A stretch of 64,000 bases of DNA from Lentimicrobiaceae bacterium (GTDB lineage Bacteria; Bacteroidota; Bacteroidia; Bacteroidales; JALOCA01). The stretch's first letter is position 1. Every line of letters starts with the position of its first letter. Below the pieces are notes generated by a model, which saw only the letters and a list, made by a program, of their open reading frames with translations, did not search any database and was not told the DNA's origin. Positions 44,242 through 53,112 of this stretch are shown here, in pieces. The stretch lies in the NCBI GenBank assembly GCA_023227965.1, contig JALOCA010000008.1:38238-102237 (forward strand), in the 5' to 3' direction. Both the position numbers and the translations under genes were made by a program.

Positions 44242-45150
44242 ATGAAAAATAAGAGCCTGATATCAATTACCGACTTCTCCAAGGAAGAGTATATTCATAT
44301 ACTCAATTTTGCCGAAGATTTTGCAAAACAACCTACACAAAAAATTCTCGAAAACTATGTAGTCGCAACACTTTTTTTTGAACCAAGTACCCGTACCCGC
44401 CTCAGTTTCGAAAGTGCCGTTAACCGGTTGGGGGGAAAAGTTATCGGATTCTCCGATTCCAGTTCATCAAGCACACAAAAGGGCGAATCATTAAAAGATA
44501 CCATACTTACCGTAAGCAATTACTGCGATCTGATTGTAATGCGTCATCCGCGCGAAGGAAGCGCACGTTGGGCATCCGAAGTTGCAAAAGTTCCCATCAT
44601 CAATGCCGGCGACGGCGCCAACCAGCATCCTACCCAATGTTTGCTCGACCTCTATTCAATCCGGAAAACACAGGGACAGCTCGAAAACCTGCATATTGCC
44701 TTTGTCGGAGATTTAAAATACGGACGCACTGTGCATTCTAATGTAATGGCTCTTTGTAACTTTAATGCTACATTTCATCTTGTTTCGCCGGCTGAATTAA
44801 AATTACCCAGTTCGGTAAAACAGCATATCAAAAAAAACAAACTTAACTACTACCAATATACCGATTTGAAAGAAGTAATAGAAATCGCCGACATTATTTA
44901 CATGACTCGTATTCAGCGCGAACGTTTTTCCGACCTTATGGAATACGAAAAAGTGAAAAATTCATATATACTTCGCAACGAAATGCTTGCTAACTCAAAG
45001 CCTAATCTTAAAGTACTACATCCCCTGCCCAGGGTAAACGAAATCAGCGAAGACGTGGATGCCAATCCCAAAGCCTACTACTTTGAACAAGCCCTTAACG
45101 GCGTATATGTGCGTCAGGCATTGCTCGCATCCATATTAGGCGTCAAATAA
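44242..45150 (+). CDS. pyrB: Aspartate carbamoyltransferase, catalytic subunit
   Basis: A 302-residue enzyme that condenses aspartate and carbamoyl phosphate in pyrimidine synthesis. The carbamoyl-phosphate site FFEPSTRTRLSFESAV is at residues 47-62, and a second site is SSSTQKGESLKDT (residues 75-87). The aspartate-binding end has LHPLPRVNEISEDVDANP near 260. Length is typical. It is followed at once by pyrI, so the enzyme is the allosterically regulated dodecamer type. Confidence 0.93.
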   Translation: MKNKSLISITDFSKEEYIHILNFAEDFAKQPTQKILENYVVATLFFEPSTRTRLSFESAVNRLGGKVIGFSDSSSSSTQKGESLKDTILTVSNYCDLIVMRHPREGSARWASEVAKVPIINAGDGANQHPTQCLLDLYSIRKTQGQLENLHIAFVGDLKYGRTVHSNVMALCNFNATFHLVSPAELKLPSSVKQHIKKNKLNYYQYTDLKEVIEIADIIYMTRIQRERFSDLMEYEKVKNSYILRNEMLANSKPNLKVLHPLPRVNEISEDVDANPKAYYFEQALNGVYVRQALLASILGVK

Positions 45151-45183
45151 TATATTTTGTCAAAAAACCTCAATTATAAAATA

Positions 45184-45645
45184 ATGGAAAAAGAACTCGG
45201 AACACTTAAAGTTTCAGCCATAGAAAACGGAACCGTTATTGACCATATTCCTTCAAAAAATGTATTTCAGGTAGCAAAAATTTTAGGGCTTGAAAATTTC
45301 GAAGATATGGTTTTATATGGCACCAATCTCGAAAGCAAAAAAATGGGGCGTAAAGGGATTATAAAAGTAAGCAATAAATTTTTTAAAAGCAAAGTAATTA
45401 ATAAAATAGCTTTAGTGGCTCCTACAGCAACTCTTATTGTAATCAAAAATTATAATGTAGTGGAAAAAAGGAAAGTGGAAATTCCAGAAGACGTGTACAA
45501 TATAGTTAAATGTTTTAATCCTAACTGTATAACTAACCACGAAAATGTAGAAACACTATTTAAGGTTATTTCAAAGGATGATTTAAAATTACAATGTCAT
45601 TTTTGCGAAAAAATAACTGCAAAAAATAATATTGTATTTTTATAA
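45184..45645 (+). CDS. pyrI: Aspartate carbamoyltransferase, regulatory subunit
   Basis: A 153-residue regulatory chain. The allosteric domain begins LKVSAIENGTVIDHIPS, and the C-terminal zinc domain has Cys in KCFNPNCITNHE and LQCHFCEKIT, four ligands with C-x4-C and C-x2-C spacing. The ATG at 45184 is used, since the earlier in-frame TTG (45157) would add nine residues ahead of the conserved start. Binds CTP/ATP and couples PyrB to nucleotide levels. Confidence 0.9.
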   Translation: MEKELGTLKVSAIENGTVIDHIPSKNVFQVAKILGLENFEDMVLYGTNLESKKMGRKGIIKVSNKFFKSKVINKIALVAPTATLIVIKNYNVVEKRKVEIPEDVYNIVKCFNPNCITNHENVETLFKVISKDDLKLQCHFCEKITAKNNIVFL

Positions 45646-46315
45646 TGAAATTAAATTGTTGCCACATCCCATACATAAGCTAATTGCACAGGGAGAATCA
45701 CAGCATTTGGATTTTAAATTTGAGATATCCGATGCTTTAAAAATTGCAAGAACACTGGTTGCTTTTGCCAATACCGACGGAGGAACCCTGCTGATTGGGG
45801 TTGAGGATAATGGTACCATTACAGGAATACGCTCAGGAGAAGAAATATTTATGGCTGAAACTGCTGCAAAAAAGTACTGCACACCTGAAATTCCCATTCA
45901 ATACAAAGAATGGGATGTTTACGGAAAAAACATTCTTGAAGCTACTGTTTTTCAGGGTACTAATAAACCATATTTTGTTGTAAACAAGCAAATTAAAAAA
46001 GCCTACATCAGGATGAATGATCAGAATATCGCTGCAAATGCCATTCTGCTTTCCGTATGGAAGAAAAAATCGAAAAACAAAGGAGCCTTTATCCGGTTTT
46101 CCGACAGTGAAAAAGAATTACTTTCATTTATAAATACACACCCAAACACCACTTTATCTGCAATATGTAAAAACATACATCTGCATCGAAAAAAAGCGGA
46201 ACGCCTACTCACAAATTTCATACTCACCGATTCTATTGAAATGCTTTTTAGCGAAAAGGGAGTGTCTTTTAGTATAAAAAACACCAATGATGAACGCGAA
46301 CAGAGAAAAAGATAA
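45632..46315 (+). CDS. AlbA_2 (Schlafen-like) DNA-binding domain protein
   Basis: A 227-residue cytosolic protein. Residues 15-125 form the AlbA_2 domain: GESQHLDFKFEISDALKIA, then ARTLVAFANTDGGTLLIGV and NGTITGI. Residues 145-227 are a winged-helix-like tail (LSFINTHPNTTLSAICKNI) likely to bind nucleic acid. Bacterial AlbA_2 proteins are transcriptional regulators or helicase-associated factors. The start is not secure: only TTG codons (45632, 45656, 45659) fit the frame, and the nearest ATG is out of frame. The first overlaps pyrI by 14 bases, and the end overlaps dgkA, so this is part of one message. Confidence 0.7.
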   Translation: MYFYNEIKLLPHPIHKLIAQGESQHLDFKFEISDALKIARTLVAFANTDGGTLLIGVEDNGTITGIRSGEEIFMAETAAKKYCTPEIPIQYKEWDVYGKNILEATVFQGTNKPYFVVNKQIKKAYIRMNDQNIAANAILLSVWKKKSKNKGAFIRFSDSEKELLSFINTHPNTTLSAICKNIHLHRKKAERLLTNFILTDSIEMLFSEKGVSFSIKNTNDEREQRKR

Positions 46316-46691
46316 AACAAAAAAATTTTCTTTTCATAAACGCTTAAAAAGTTTTTCCTACGCATGGAACGGTATCCGCGATATTTACCTTAACGAACAT
46401 AATTTTAGGATACATCTTGCAACTTCCTTATTAGTTGTTATTTCCGGCATTTTTTTTCAAATTTCCAACACAGAATGGTTGTTCATAATCCTTAACATCG
46501 GGTTGGTTTTTTGTGCCGAAGCATTTAATACTGCTATTGAAAATATTACCAACATTTTTTCTCCGGGATTTAATGTTCATGCCGGAAAAATTAAAGATAT
46601 TGCAGCCGGAGCAGTTTTATTTGCTGCTATTTCGGCTGCTATAACCGGAATTCTTATTTTCGCACCTAAAATTTACCATTTATTTCTATAA
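46287..46691 (+). CDS. dgkA: Diacylglycerol kinase-type lipid kinase (DgkA / undecaprenol kinase)
   Basis: A 134-residue membrane kinase with three helices. Active-site residues lie in CAEAFNTAIENITNIF (Glu and Asn ligands) and KIKDIAAGAVLFAAISAA, the E-x-x-N-T-x-x-E and K-D-x-A-A patterns of the DgkA family. Phosphorylates diacylglycerol or undecaprenol in the inner membrane, recycling envelope lipids. It overlaps the AlbA_2 gene by 29 bases; the second Met (46290) may be the real start. Only two bases separate its stop from the next gene. Confidence 0.85.
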   Translation: MMNANREKDKTKKFSFHKRLKSFSYAWNGIRDIYLNEHNFRIHLATSLLVVISGIFFQISNTEWLFIILNIGLVFCAEAFNTAIENITNIFSPGFNVHAGKIKDIAAGAVLFAAISAAITGILIFAPKIYHLFL

Positions 46692-46693
46692 CT

Positions 46694-47539
46694 ATGCTCG
46701 TAATTGCCGACAGTGGTGCTACCAAAACAGACTGGAGTATTTTGCAGGATGGCAAAATTATTAACCAGTTGCAAACCATTGGATTTAATCCTTTTTTTGT
46801 ACAATCTTCTGACATTAAATACAGTCTGGAGAAAGAACTGTATCCTTTCTTTGACAATACTGCCGTGAGCAGTGTTTATTTTTACGGGGCGGGCTGTTCT
46901 ACTGAAAATAAGGGAAATATTGTATTCAATGCCCTCGAAGACTTCTTCAGTAATGCGCAGATAAATATTTACCATGATTTGTTGGGAGCCGCAAGAGCCC
47001 TATGCGGAACCAGCCCCGGGATTGCATGTATTTTAGGCACTGGTTCCAATTCCTGTTTTTATGATGGAAAAGTCATTACAGAAAATGTAACGTCACTTGG
47101 CTACCTTTTTGGAGACGACGGAAGTGGAGCACAAATAGGAAAAAGAATGATTGAGTCTTTTTTAAAAGAGACTATGCCCGATGACATTGCTGAAGTTTTT
47201 AAAAATACATACCAAATCACTCTGGAGAATATTCTCGACTCAGTATATAAAAAACCCTTTCCAAACCGTTACCTTGCGTCTTTTGCCCGGTTTGCTTGTA
47301 ATCACATCAATAATACATATATCAATGTTTTAGTCCGGAATTGTTTTTCCGATTTTTTTAGTGTTCAGCTAACAAAGTATAATGGATACAAGGAATATCC
47401 TGCAAATTTTACTGGCTCTATCGCCTTTTACTTTTCCGATATTTTAAAGGAGGTTGCTCAAACTTTCGGGATACAAACAGGAATTATCACCCAGAACCCC
47501 ATGGAAGGGCTTATAAAATATCATACCGCATTAACATAA
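46694..47539 (+). CDS. BadF/BadG/BcrA-type ATPase, N-acetylglucosamine kinase-like
   Basis: A 281-residue ASKHA-fold kinase. The phosphate-1 motif is VIADSGATKTDWSIL, the phosphate-2 motif is CILGTGSNSCFYDGKVI near residue 115, and the adenosine region is GSIAFYFSDILKEVAQTFG. It matches the GlcNAc/muramic-sugar kinase branch of Bacteroidota, which recycles cell-wall sugars. It ends the pyrB-pyrI-AlbA_2-dgkA run, all closely spaced, and meets truA convergently. Confidence 0.82.
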   Translation: MLVIADSGATKTDWSILQDGKIINQLQTIGFNPFFVQSSDIKYSLEKELYPFFDNTAVSSVYFYGAGCSTENKGNIVFNALEDFFSNAQINIYHDLLGAARALCGTSPGIACILGTGSNSCFYDGKVITENVTSLGYLFGDDGSGAQIGKRMIESFLKETMPDDIAEVFKNTYQITLENILDSVYKKPFPNRYLASFARFACNHINNTYINVLVRNCFSDFFSVQLTKYNGYKEYPANFTGSIAFYFSDILKEVAQTFGIQTGIITQNPMEGLIKYHTALT

Positions 47540-47551
47540 TAACAGCGACGA

Positions 47552-48307
47552 TTAAACAAAAATATGCTCGGGATAAACCACTTTCGTAAGAAACAAACCC
47601 TTAGCAGGTACAGAAGCACCTGCATCTGAACGGTTTTTCCCTTCAATTATTTTTTTTATATCATCTACCAACATCCTTTCACGTCCAATTTCGAGCAAGG
47701 TACCCACTATTGCCCTAACCATATTTCTTAAAAAGCGATTTGCGGAAATAGTGAATACTAACTGTCCATCTTTTTCTGTCCAGAACGTTTCCGTTACGGC
47801 GCAATTGTTAGTAATAACATCTGTTTTTGATTTTGAAAAGCAAGAAAAATCAGTAAATTCCATTAATATTTTTGCTGCTTTATTCATATTTTCAATATTC
47901 AAATAGCCATAATAATACATAGTAAATGCCTGTTGAAAAGGATTTTTTTTTCTTGATATGTAGTAAGAATATGTACGGCTGATGGCATCAAAACGTGCAT
48001 GTGCATTTTCCTTTACTTGAAAAAGATTGTTTACAGTAATTTCGTTGGGTAAAAAATTGTTCAACCTAAAAAGCCAGTCTTCTTTCTTTTTCCTATCGAG
48101 AAGAGTTAGTACATCGAAATGCAGGTAATATTCACTTGCATGTACCCCAGTATCAGTCCGCCCACAACCAGTAACGGCAACAGGTTCGCCAAAAATTAAT
48201 GAAAAACACTTTTCAATAATTTCCTGAACTGTAACAGCATTGGGTTGGGTTTGCCACCCGTGAAAAGGCGTGCCCATGTAAGCCAGCTTGGCAAAATAAC
48301 GGTACAT
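47552..48307 (-). CDS. truA: tRNA pseudouridine synthase A
   Basis: A 251-residue enzyme that makes pseudouridine at positions 38-40 of many tRNAs. Catalytic Asp is in TGCGRTDTGVHASEYYLHF near residue 52; the N-terminus has AYMGTPFHGWQTQPNAVTVQ and the central motif is NRFLRNMVRAIVGTLLEIG near residue 195. Length is normal. A minus-strand -7 box lies at 48318-48325, just before the ATG at 48307. Confidence 0.93.
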   Translation of the reverse strand: MYRYFAKLAYMGTPFHGWQTQPNAVTVQEIIEKCFSLIFGEPVAVTGCGRTDTGVHASEYYLHFDVLTLLDRKKKEDWLFRLNNFLPNEITVNNLFQVKENAHARFDAISRTYSYYISRKKNPFQQAFTMYYYGYLNIENMNKAAKILMEFTDFSCFSKSKTDVITNNCAVTETFWTEKDGQLVFTISANRFLRNMVRAIVGTLLEIGRERMLVDDIKKIIEGKNRSDAGASVPAKGLFLTKVVYPEHIFV

Positions 48308-48317
48308 TTTTTTATGG

Positions 48318-48325
48318 CAAATGTA
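48318..48325 (-). promoter_or_regulatory. -7 box of truA
   Basis: TACATTTG on the minus strand fits TAnnTTTG; 11 bases before the ATG, so the leader is nearly absent. Confidence 0.4.
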
Positions 48326-48453
48326 TCAAAATATTTAGAATAGATACATTATATTTATCTACAATTCAATAATCAATATTTGGAATGAATATAAATTAAA
48401 CTATAAATTAAATATTTTGGGCATTTAGAGGCTGATATTCTCAACTGTTTTTC

Positions 48454-48461
48454 TAACTTTG
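48454..48461 (+). promoter_or_regulatory. -7 box of hydrogenase operon 1
   Basis: TAACTTTG fits TAnnTTTG, with no clean TTG 19 bp upstream. The leader to the first gene at 48546 would be about 80 nt. A good ribosome site, AGGAGG, precedes the start at 48535-48540. Confidence 0.5.
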
Positions 48462-48545
48462 AAGCCAATTGTTATTCAATTAACAATTCGTATTATAAAA
48501 TATTTATTTACCTAATTAACAACAAACAAAAATCAGGAGGACGTT

Positions 48546-49013
48546 ATGTCAGTAACAGAAAATTTAGTTAAACAATTAGTGGAAAAGCATGGCAAAAGCA
48601 GGAACAGCCTAATGCCCGTGTTGCAGGGGGTGGTTCGCGAAGAAAAATTCCTTTCTGAAGAAGCACTTCTTTCCATAGCCAGGGAATTGGATTTATCGGC
48701 AGCAGATGTGTATGGAACAGCTTCTTTTTACACCTTTCTCGACACTGTTCCCCGCGGAAAGAATATTGTCCGCGTTTGCAAAACCATTTCCTGTCATATG
48801 AAAGGAAAAGATGAAGTAATCCATGCAATAGAGGGTTCTTTGAAAATTAAAGCAGGAGAAACAACCCATGATAAAAAATTCACTTTACTTACAGCCAATT
48901 GCCTGGGATGGTGTCATAAGGGACCCGTTATGCTCGTTAACGACGACATTTACCCGGAGTTAACGCCACAGAAGGCAGTAGAAATAATCGAAGAATATGC
49001 AAAAAAACAATAA
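48546..49013 (+). CDS. hydC: NuoE-like [2Fe-2S] subunit of trimeric [FeFe]-hydrogenase, set 1
   Basis: A 155-residue thioredoxin-like ferredoxin subunit. The four cluster ligands are C-x4-C in VCKTISCHMKG near residue 77 and C-x3-C in ANCLGWCHKGPVML near residue 118. N-terminal helical part is typical of NuoE (VTENLVKQLVEKHG, ASFYTFLDTVPRGK). In HydABC enzymes this subunit sits beside the flavoprotein. First gene of the set-1 operon, preceded by a strong AGGAGG, with 30 bases to the flavoprotein gene. Close homologue of the gene at 60237. Confidence 0.87.
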   Translation: MSVTENLVKQLVEKHGKSRNSLMPVLQGVVREEKFLSEEALLSIARELDLSAADVYGTASFYTFLDTVPRGKNIVRVCKTISCHMKGKDEVIHAIEGSLKIKAGETTHDKKFTLLTANCLGWCHKGPVMLVNDDIYPELTPQKAVEIIEEYAKKQ

Positions 49014-49043
49014 TCCGGACATACCAATCAAAATAATAAAATT

Positions 49044-50213
49044 ATGGAACAGAAACAATTGAAAAAAGTAGATATAATTTTCGAAATAGACGAAAAAAAC
49101 ACACCCTTCACCATACTCGAAAAAACCCTGACCCGTTCGCCGGACGCAATTATCCTCGATTTGATTGACTCAGGGCTAAAAGGCAGAGGAGGTGCAGGCT
49201 TCCCCACAGGGTTAAAATGGAAATTTACCAAAAATGAAGTCAGCAATACAAAATACGTGATTTGTAATGCCGACGAAGGCGAACCCGGTACTTTTAAAGA
49301 CAGGGAAATCCTTGACAGAGTTCCGGAAAAAATATTTGTCGGTATAGCTATCTGCGGATATGTAATCGGTGCCAAAGAAGGATATATTTATCTCAGGGCT
49401 GAATACAACTTTTTACTTAAAAACCTACTTCCCAAACTCGATAATTTTAATGCTTTTCTAAAAAAATTAGGTTTCGATTTTAATATCTATATGAAATCAG
49501 GAAGCGGTGCTTACGTTTGTGGTGAAGAAAGTGCCCTTTTCGAATCTATGGAAGGCAAAAGAGGTGAGCCCCGCAACAAACCGCCCTACCCTACCGTGGC
49601 AGGATATAACCACAAACCTACTGTAATCAATAACGTAGAAACTCTCGTGTATGTTTCTATGATTTGCGGAATGGGTCCCCAAAAATTTAAATCATACGGA
49701 ACAACCGACTCTCGCGGATCAAAAGTATTTTCTGTTTCGGGAGATACCCCTATCCCGGGAATTTACGAACTGGAATTGGGAATGCCACTCAACGAATTCG
49801 TAAACGAATTTGGTGATGGCGATGCCAAAGCCATCCAGGTGGGGGGAGCTTCTGGATTTTGTGTTCCCCGTAAAAAATTTAACGATACCATCATTGGTTT
49901 TGAAGGAATTCCAACAGGAGGCTCTATGATGATCTTTAACAGCACCCGCTCCATGTACAACGTTTTACACGATTATCTTGAATTTTTCAACGAAGAATCC
50001 TGCGGACAATGTACCCCTTGCCGGGTAGGTTGCCAGCAACTGCTAAAAGGAATTGAAGCCGTAAAAAAAGGAGAAAAGCCCCCAAGCTACCTCGAAGAGC
50101 TCAAACGTTTGGCAGTAACCATGAAACTTGCTGCCAAATGTGGATTAGGACAGTCGGTGGGCAATCCGTTCAGTTCTATCATTGATAATTTCAGAGAAGA
50201 AATCATTTACTAA
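49044..50213 (+). CDS. hydB: NuoF-like NADH/FMN subunit of trimeric [FeFe]-hydrogenase, set 1 (short form)
   Basis: A 389-residue flavoprotein core. FMN/NADH motifs are LKGRGGAGFPTGLKW, CNADEGEPGTFKDREI and GAYVCGEESALFESMEGKRG; the [4Fe-4S] site is ESCGQCTPCRVGCQ with the fourth Cys in KCGLGQS. It lacks both the N-terminal thioredoxin-like [2Fe-2S] domain and the C-terminal two-[4Fe-4S] ferredoxin domain present in the 597-residue homologue at 56642. In electron-bifurcating HydABC those C-terminal clusters are thought to talk to ferredoxin, so this enzyme may use NADH alone. Its partners are the flanking subunits at 48546 and 50236; the next start is 22 bases on. Confidence 0.85.
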   Translation: MEQKQLKKVDIIFEIDEKNTPFTILEKTLTRSPDAIILDLIDSGLKGRGGAGFPTGLKWKFTKNEVSNTKYVICNADEGEPGTFKDREILDRVPEKIFVGIAICGYVIGAKEGYIYLRAEYNFLLKNLLPKLDNFNAFLKKLGFDFNIYMKSGSGAYVCGEESALFESMEGKRGEPRNKPPYPTVAGYNHKPTVINNVETLVYVSMICGMGPQKFKSYGTTDSRGSKVFSVSGDTPIPGIYELELGMPLNEFVNEFGDGDAKAIQVGGASGFCVPRKKFNDTIIGFEGIPTGGSMMIFNSTRSMYNVLHDYLEFFNEESCGQCTPCRVGCQQLLKGIEAVKKGEKPPSYLEELKRLAVTMKLAAKCGLGQSVGNPFSSIIDNFREEIIY

Positions 50214-50235
50214 CCCAATTGAAGGAGAATATATT

Positions 50236-52026
50236 ATGAGCAAATTCTTAGTAAACCTTAAAATAAACAGCATTCCGGTTACAGTTGAAGAAGGTACAAC
50301 CATACTTGATGCAGCAAAAAAAATAAATTTTAAAATCCCTACCCTTTGCAACCACCCCGACCTTACTGTAGCAGGTAACTGCAGGGTATGCGTGGTAGAA
50401 GTTAAAGGTGCCCGATTGTTGGCAGCCGCCTGCGCCACTCCTGTTTCAGAAGGAATGGAAGTATTTACCAATAGCGAGAAAGTTCGTTCCGCTCGCAAAC
50501 ATGTCATAGAACTGCTTCTTTCCGAACATAATGCAGACTGTACAAAATGCTTTAAAAACGGGCATTGCGAATTACAGGACCTTGCCAACGAATATCGCTT
50601 TGGGGATCACGTTTTCCTTGACTTGGTAAAAGCCAAGGATAAAATTGCCGACATGTCTTCACCTTCTATTGTTAAGGACGACAGCAAATGTATTAAATGT
50701 CAACGCTGTGTACGTACTTGTGAAGAATTGCAGGCTGTTAGTGCCCTTGCAGTTATTAACAAAGGTGATCACCAAAAAATTTCCACATTCCTTAACAAAC
50801 CTATGAATGAAGTGGTTTGTACCAATTGTGGTCAGTGTATAAACCGCTGCCCTACAGGTGCTTTAACTGAACGCAACTATATTGAAGACGTTTGGAAAGC
50901 CATATATGACCCCAACAAGTTTGTTGTGGTACAAACTGCTCCTGCCACCAGGGTAGCCGTAGGAGAATATCTCGGGCTTGAACCCGGACACAGGGTAACC
51001 GGCAAAATGGTCTCGGCACTTATAAAATTAGGATTTAACAAAGTGCTGGATACCGATTTCACAGCCGATTTAACTATACTGGAAGAAGGGTATGAACTAC
51101 TTACCCGCTTAAAAAGAGTATTGGTAGATAAAGAACCTGTTGCTTTACCTATGATGACTTCCTGCTCACCGGGTTGGATAAAATTTCAGGAACACATTTT
51201 CCCTGATTTGTTAGACAACCTTTCAACATGCAAATCGCCCCAACAAATGTTTGGTGCACTGGCTAAAACCTACTATGCTGATAAAATCAACATCAAAGCA
51301 GAGAACATGGTAGTAGTTTCCATCATGCCCTGTACAGCCAAAAAATTCGAATGCGAACGACCCGAAATGCGCGACAGCGGTTTTAAAGATGTAGATTACG
51401 TACTCACTACCCGCGAACTGGCAATGATGATACGGCAGGCAGGTATTGAATTTGACAAACTTGAAGATCAACATTACGACAGTATTTTGGGAGAATCTAC
51501 TGGGGCTGCCGTAATTTTCGGAGCTACCGGAGGTGTTATGGAAGCTGCTCTTCGTACAGCCTATGAAGTGGTTACCGGTCGCGAGGTACCTTTTACTAAC
51601 CTAAATATTAAACCCGTAAGAGGTATGGACGGCGTAAAGGAAGCAACAATAAAAATTAAAAATACACTTCCCGAATGGAATTTTTTGGAAGGAGTAGATT
51701 TGAATGTTGCCGTAGCTCATGGGCTATCCAATGCCAAAAAAGTAATGGAAGCCGTAAAAGCAGGTACGGTAAATTATCATTTTATTGAAATCATGGGTTG
51801 CCCTGGCGGCTGCATTGGAGGAGGCGGACAGCCAATTCCTACGTCCATGGAAATCCGGAAAAAGCGCACTGAAGCCATTTACATGGAAGATGAAGGAATG
51901 CCACTTCGTAAATCGCACGAAAACCCTGAAGTAGTGGAAATTTATAAGGACTACCTTGGAGAGCCTAACGGTCACAGATCACACGATTTGCTCCATACCC
52001 ACTACAAACCACGAATCAGATACTAA
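50236..52026 (+). CDS. hydA: [FeFe]-hydrogenase catalytic subunit HydA, set 1
   Basis: A 596-residue enzyme from ATG 50236 (GAAGGAGAAT lies upstream; the in-frame start at 50182 lies inside hydB). Domains in order: [2Fe-2S] (C38, C49, C52, C66), His-Cys [4Fe-4S] (H98-x3-C102-x2-C105-x5-C111), two [4Fe-4S] (CIKCQRCVRTC; CTNCGQCINRC-P), then the H-cluster domain. H-cluster motifs: TSCSPGW (L1), MPCTAKKFE (L2), and MGCPGGCIGGGGQP (L3). L1 is TSCSPGW where the set-2 enzyme has TSCCPGW. Group A trimeric type; makes or consumes H2 with electrons from the flavoprotein. Terminator at 52047. Confidence 0.9.
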   Translation: MSKFLVNLKINSIPVTVEEGTTILDAAKKINFKIPTLCNHPDLTVAGNCRVCVVEVKGARLLAAACATPVSEGMEVFTNSEKVRSARKHVIELLLSEHNADCTKCFKNGHCELQDLANEYRFGDHVFLDLVKAKDKIADMSSPSIVKDDSKCIKCQRCVRTCEELQAVSALAVINKGDHQKISTFLNKPMNEVVCTNCGQCINRCPTGALTERNYIEDVWKAIYDPNKFVVVQTAPATRVAVGEYLGLEPGHRVTGKMVSALIKLGFNKVLDTDFTADLTILEEGYELLTRLKRVLVDKEPVALPMMTSCSPGWIKFQEHIFPDLLDNLSTCKSPQQMFGALAKTYYADKINIKAENMVVVSIMPCTAKKFECERPEMRDSGFKDVDYVLTTRELAMMIRQAGIEFDKLEDQHYDSILGESTGAAVIFGATGGVMEAALRTAYEVVTGREVPFTNLNIKPVRGMDGVKEATIKIKNTLPEWNFLEGVDLNVAVAHGLSNAKKVMEAVKAGTVNYHFIEIMGCPGGCIGGGGQPIPTSMEIRKKRTEAIYMEDEGMPLRKSHENPEVVEIYKDYLGEPNGHRSHDLLHTHYKPRIRY

Positions 52027-52046
52027 TCAGCTTCATTCACTGTTAT

Positions 52047-52077
52047 AAAGCCGTTGCAATGTCAGCGGCTTTTTTTA
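52047..52077 (+). terminator. Terminator of hydrogenase operon 1
   Basis: AAAGCCG (52047-52053) pairs with CGGCTTT (52066-52072), followed by a T run. The rest of the gap to 52331 is very AT-rich and holds only the promoter at 52264. Confidence 0.85.
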
Positions 52078-52263
52078 TTTACTATGAGAAGAATCAATCT
52101 CATTTTATAATCTTATAGAATTTAATTATACTTACTATGCTTATTTACAAATAATTAATATTAAATTTAATTTAAAGAGAAAAGCTTAATTTAGAATAAA
52201 TATAAATTTTTGTTATTTTAATAACATTGTTATATAATTAACAAATAATATGTAGAAATATGT

Positions 52264-52271
52264 TAATTTTG
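52264..52271 (+). promoter_or_regulatory. -7 box of the sensory-module operon
   Basis: TAATTTTG fits TAnnTTTG and lies about 60 bases before the first start at 52332. There is no TTG at the usual distance. The flanks are over 80 percent A+T. Confidence 0.45.
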
Positions 52272-52331
52272 CAGAAAAATAAAATCAAAGTCTTAATGAA
52301 AAATAAGTATTTTTATACATATGAAAAATAG

Positions 52332-52682
52332 ATGCAAATGAAACTTTCAGAAGCTATTAAAATACTTAACGCCAAGGTAGTATGTGGTGAAGAAAAACTT
52401 GATTCCGAAATAGGCTACGCTTTTGCCTCCGACCTGATGAGTGATGTACTTACCCTCGATACCAATAATTTGCTTCTTATTACCGGTTTGGCAAATCTTC
52501 AAACCATTAGGACTGCTGAAATGTCGGATATCCAATTTATTATATTTTGTCGAAATAAAAAAGTAAATGAAGAAATGCTTGTACTAGCTGATGAAAACCA
52601 ACTTGTAGTGCTGGAATGCGCTTATTCCATGTTTAAAACCTGCGGGCTGCTCTTTCAGCACGGCATTCAACCTTTATATTAA
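52332..52682 (+). CDS. DRTGG-domain protein 1
   Basis: A 116-residue soluble protein consisting only of a DRTGG-type domain. It has KLDSEIGYAFASDLMSDVLT near residue 23, then LLLITGLANLQTIRTAEMS and a C-terminal FKTCGLLFQHGIQPLY. DRTGG domains occur in phosphotransacetylases and CBS proteins and are presumed ligand sensors; no catalytic residues are known. A paralogue is at 54479, sharing (S)DL(M/L)SDV. First gene of a six-gene block, 16 bases before the ATPase gene. Confidence 0.75.
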   Translation: MQMKLSEAIKILNAKVVCGEEKLDSEIGYAFASDLMSDVLTLDTNNLLLITGLANLQTIRTAEMSDIQFIIFCRNKKVNEEMLVLADENQLVVLECAYSMFKTCGLLFQHGIQPLY

Positions 52683-52697
52683 AAACATCGTTTTGCA

Positions 52698-53111
52698 ATG
52701 CACTTTACATTTGATATAGAAGGGGGAAATTTTTCCAAAGCCGGGTTTGCTTCCAGCGAAATAAAAAAAATTTTAAAACAACTCAACGTTGATCCTAAAA
52801 TCATAAAACGCATTGTAGTAGCTTTGTATGAAGCCGAAGTAAATGTTGTGGCACACGCTTACAAGGGAAAAATCACAGTAGATATTGATACCGAAAAAAT
52901 TAAAGTTATACTGGCGGATGAAGGTCCCGGCATCCCCGATATTGATCTTGCCATGCAAAAAGGATATTCTACAGCCAGTGCCGAAGTAAGAGAAATGGGC
53001 TTTGGAGCAGGCATGGGTTTACCCAACATAAAAAATAATGCCGACGAATTACACATCAGGAGTAAGGTAGGCATAGGTACCGAAGTAGAAATTATTAATT
53101 ATTTGGGGTAA
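52698..53111 (+). CDS. RsbW/SpoIIAB-like GHKL ATP-binding protein
   Basis: A 137-residue single-domain GHKL ATPase. The N-box Glu lies in ALYEAEVNVVAHAYKG near residue 49, the G1 box is LADEGPGIPDIDLAM near 73, and G2 is MGFGAGMGLPNIKNNAD. Anti-sigma-factor kinases of this fold bind sigma factors or antagonists and phosphorylate a Ser. No HisKA or other domain is present. It lies between the DRTGG gene and the sensory hydrogenase, with one base before the next start, so it is a likely direct signalling partner of that protein. Confidence 0.8.
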   Translation: MHFTFDIEGGNFSKAGFASSEIKKILKQLNVDPKIIKRIVVALYEAEVNVVAHAYKGKITVDIDTEKIKVILADEGPGIPDIDLAMQKGYSTASAEVREMGFGAGMGLPNIKNNADELHIRSKVGIGTEVEIINYLG

Positions 53112-53112
53112 A

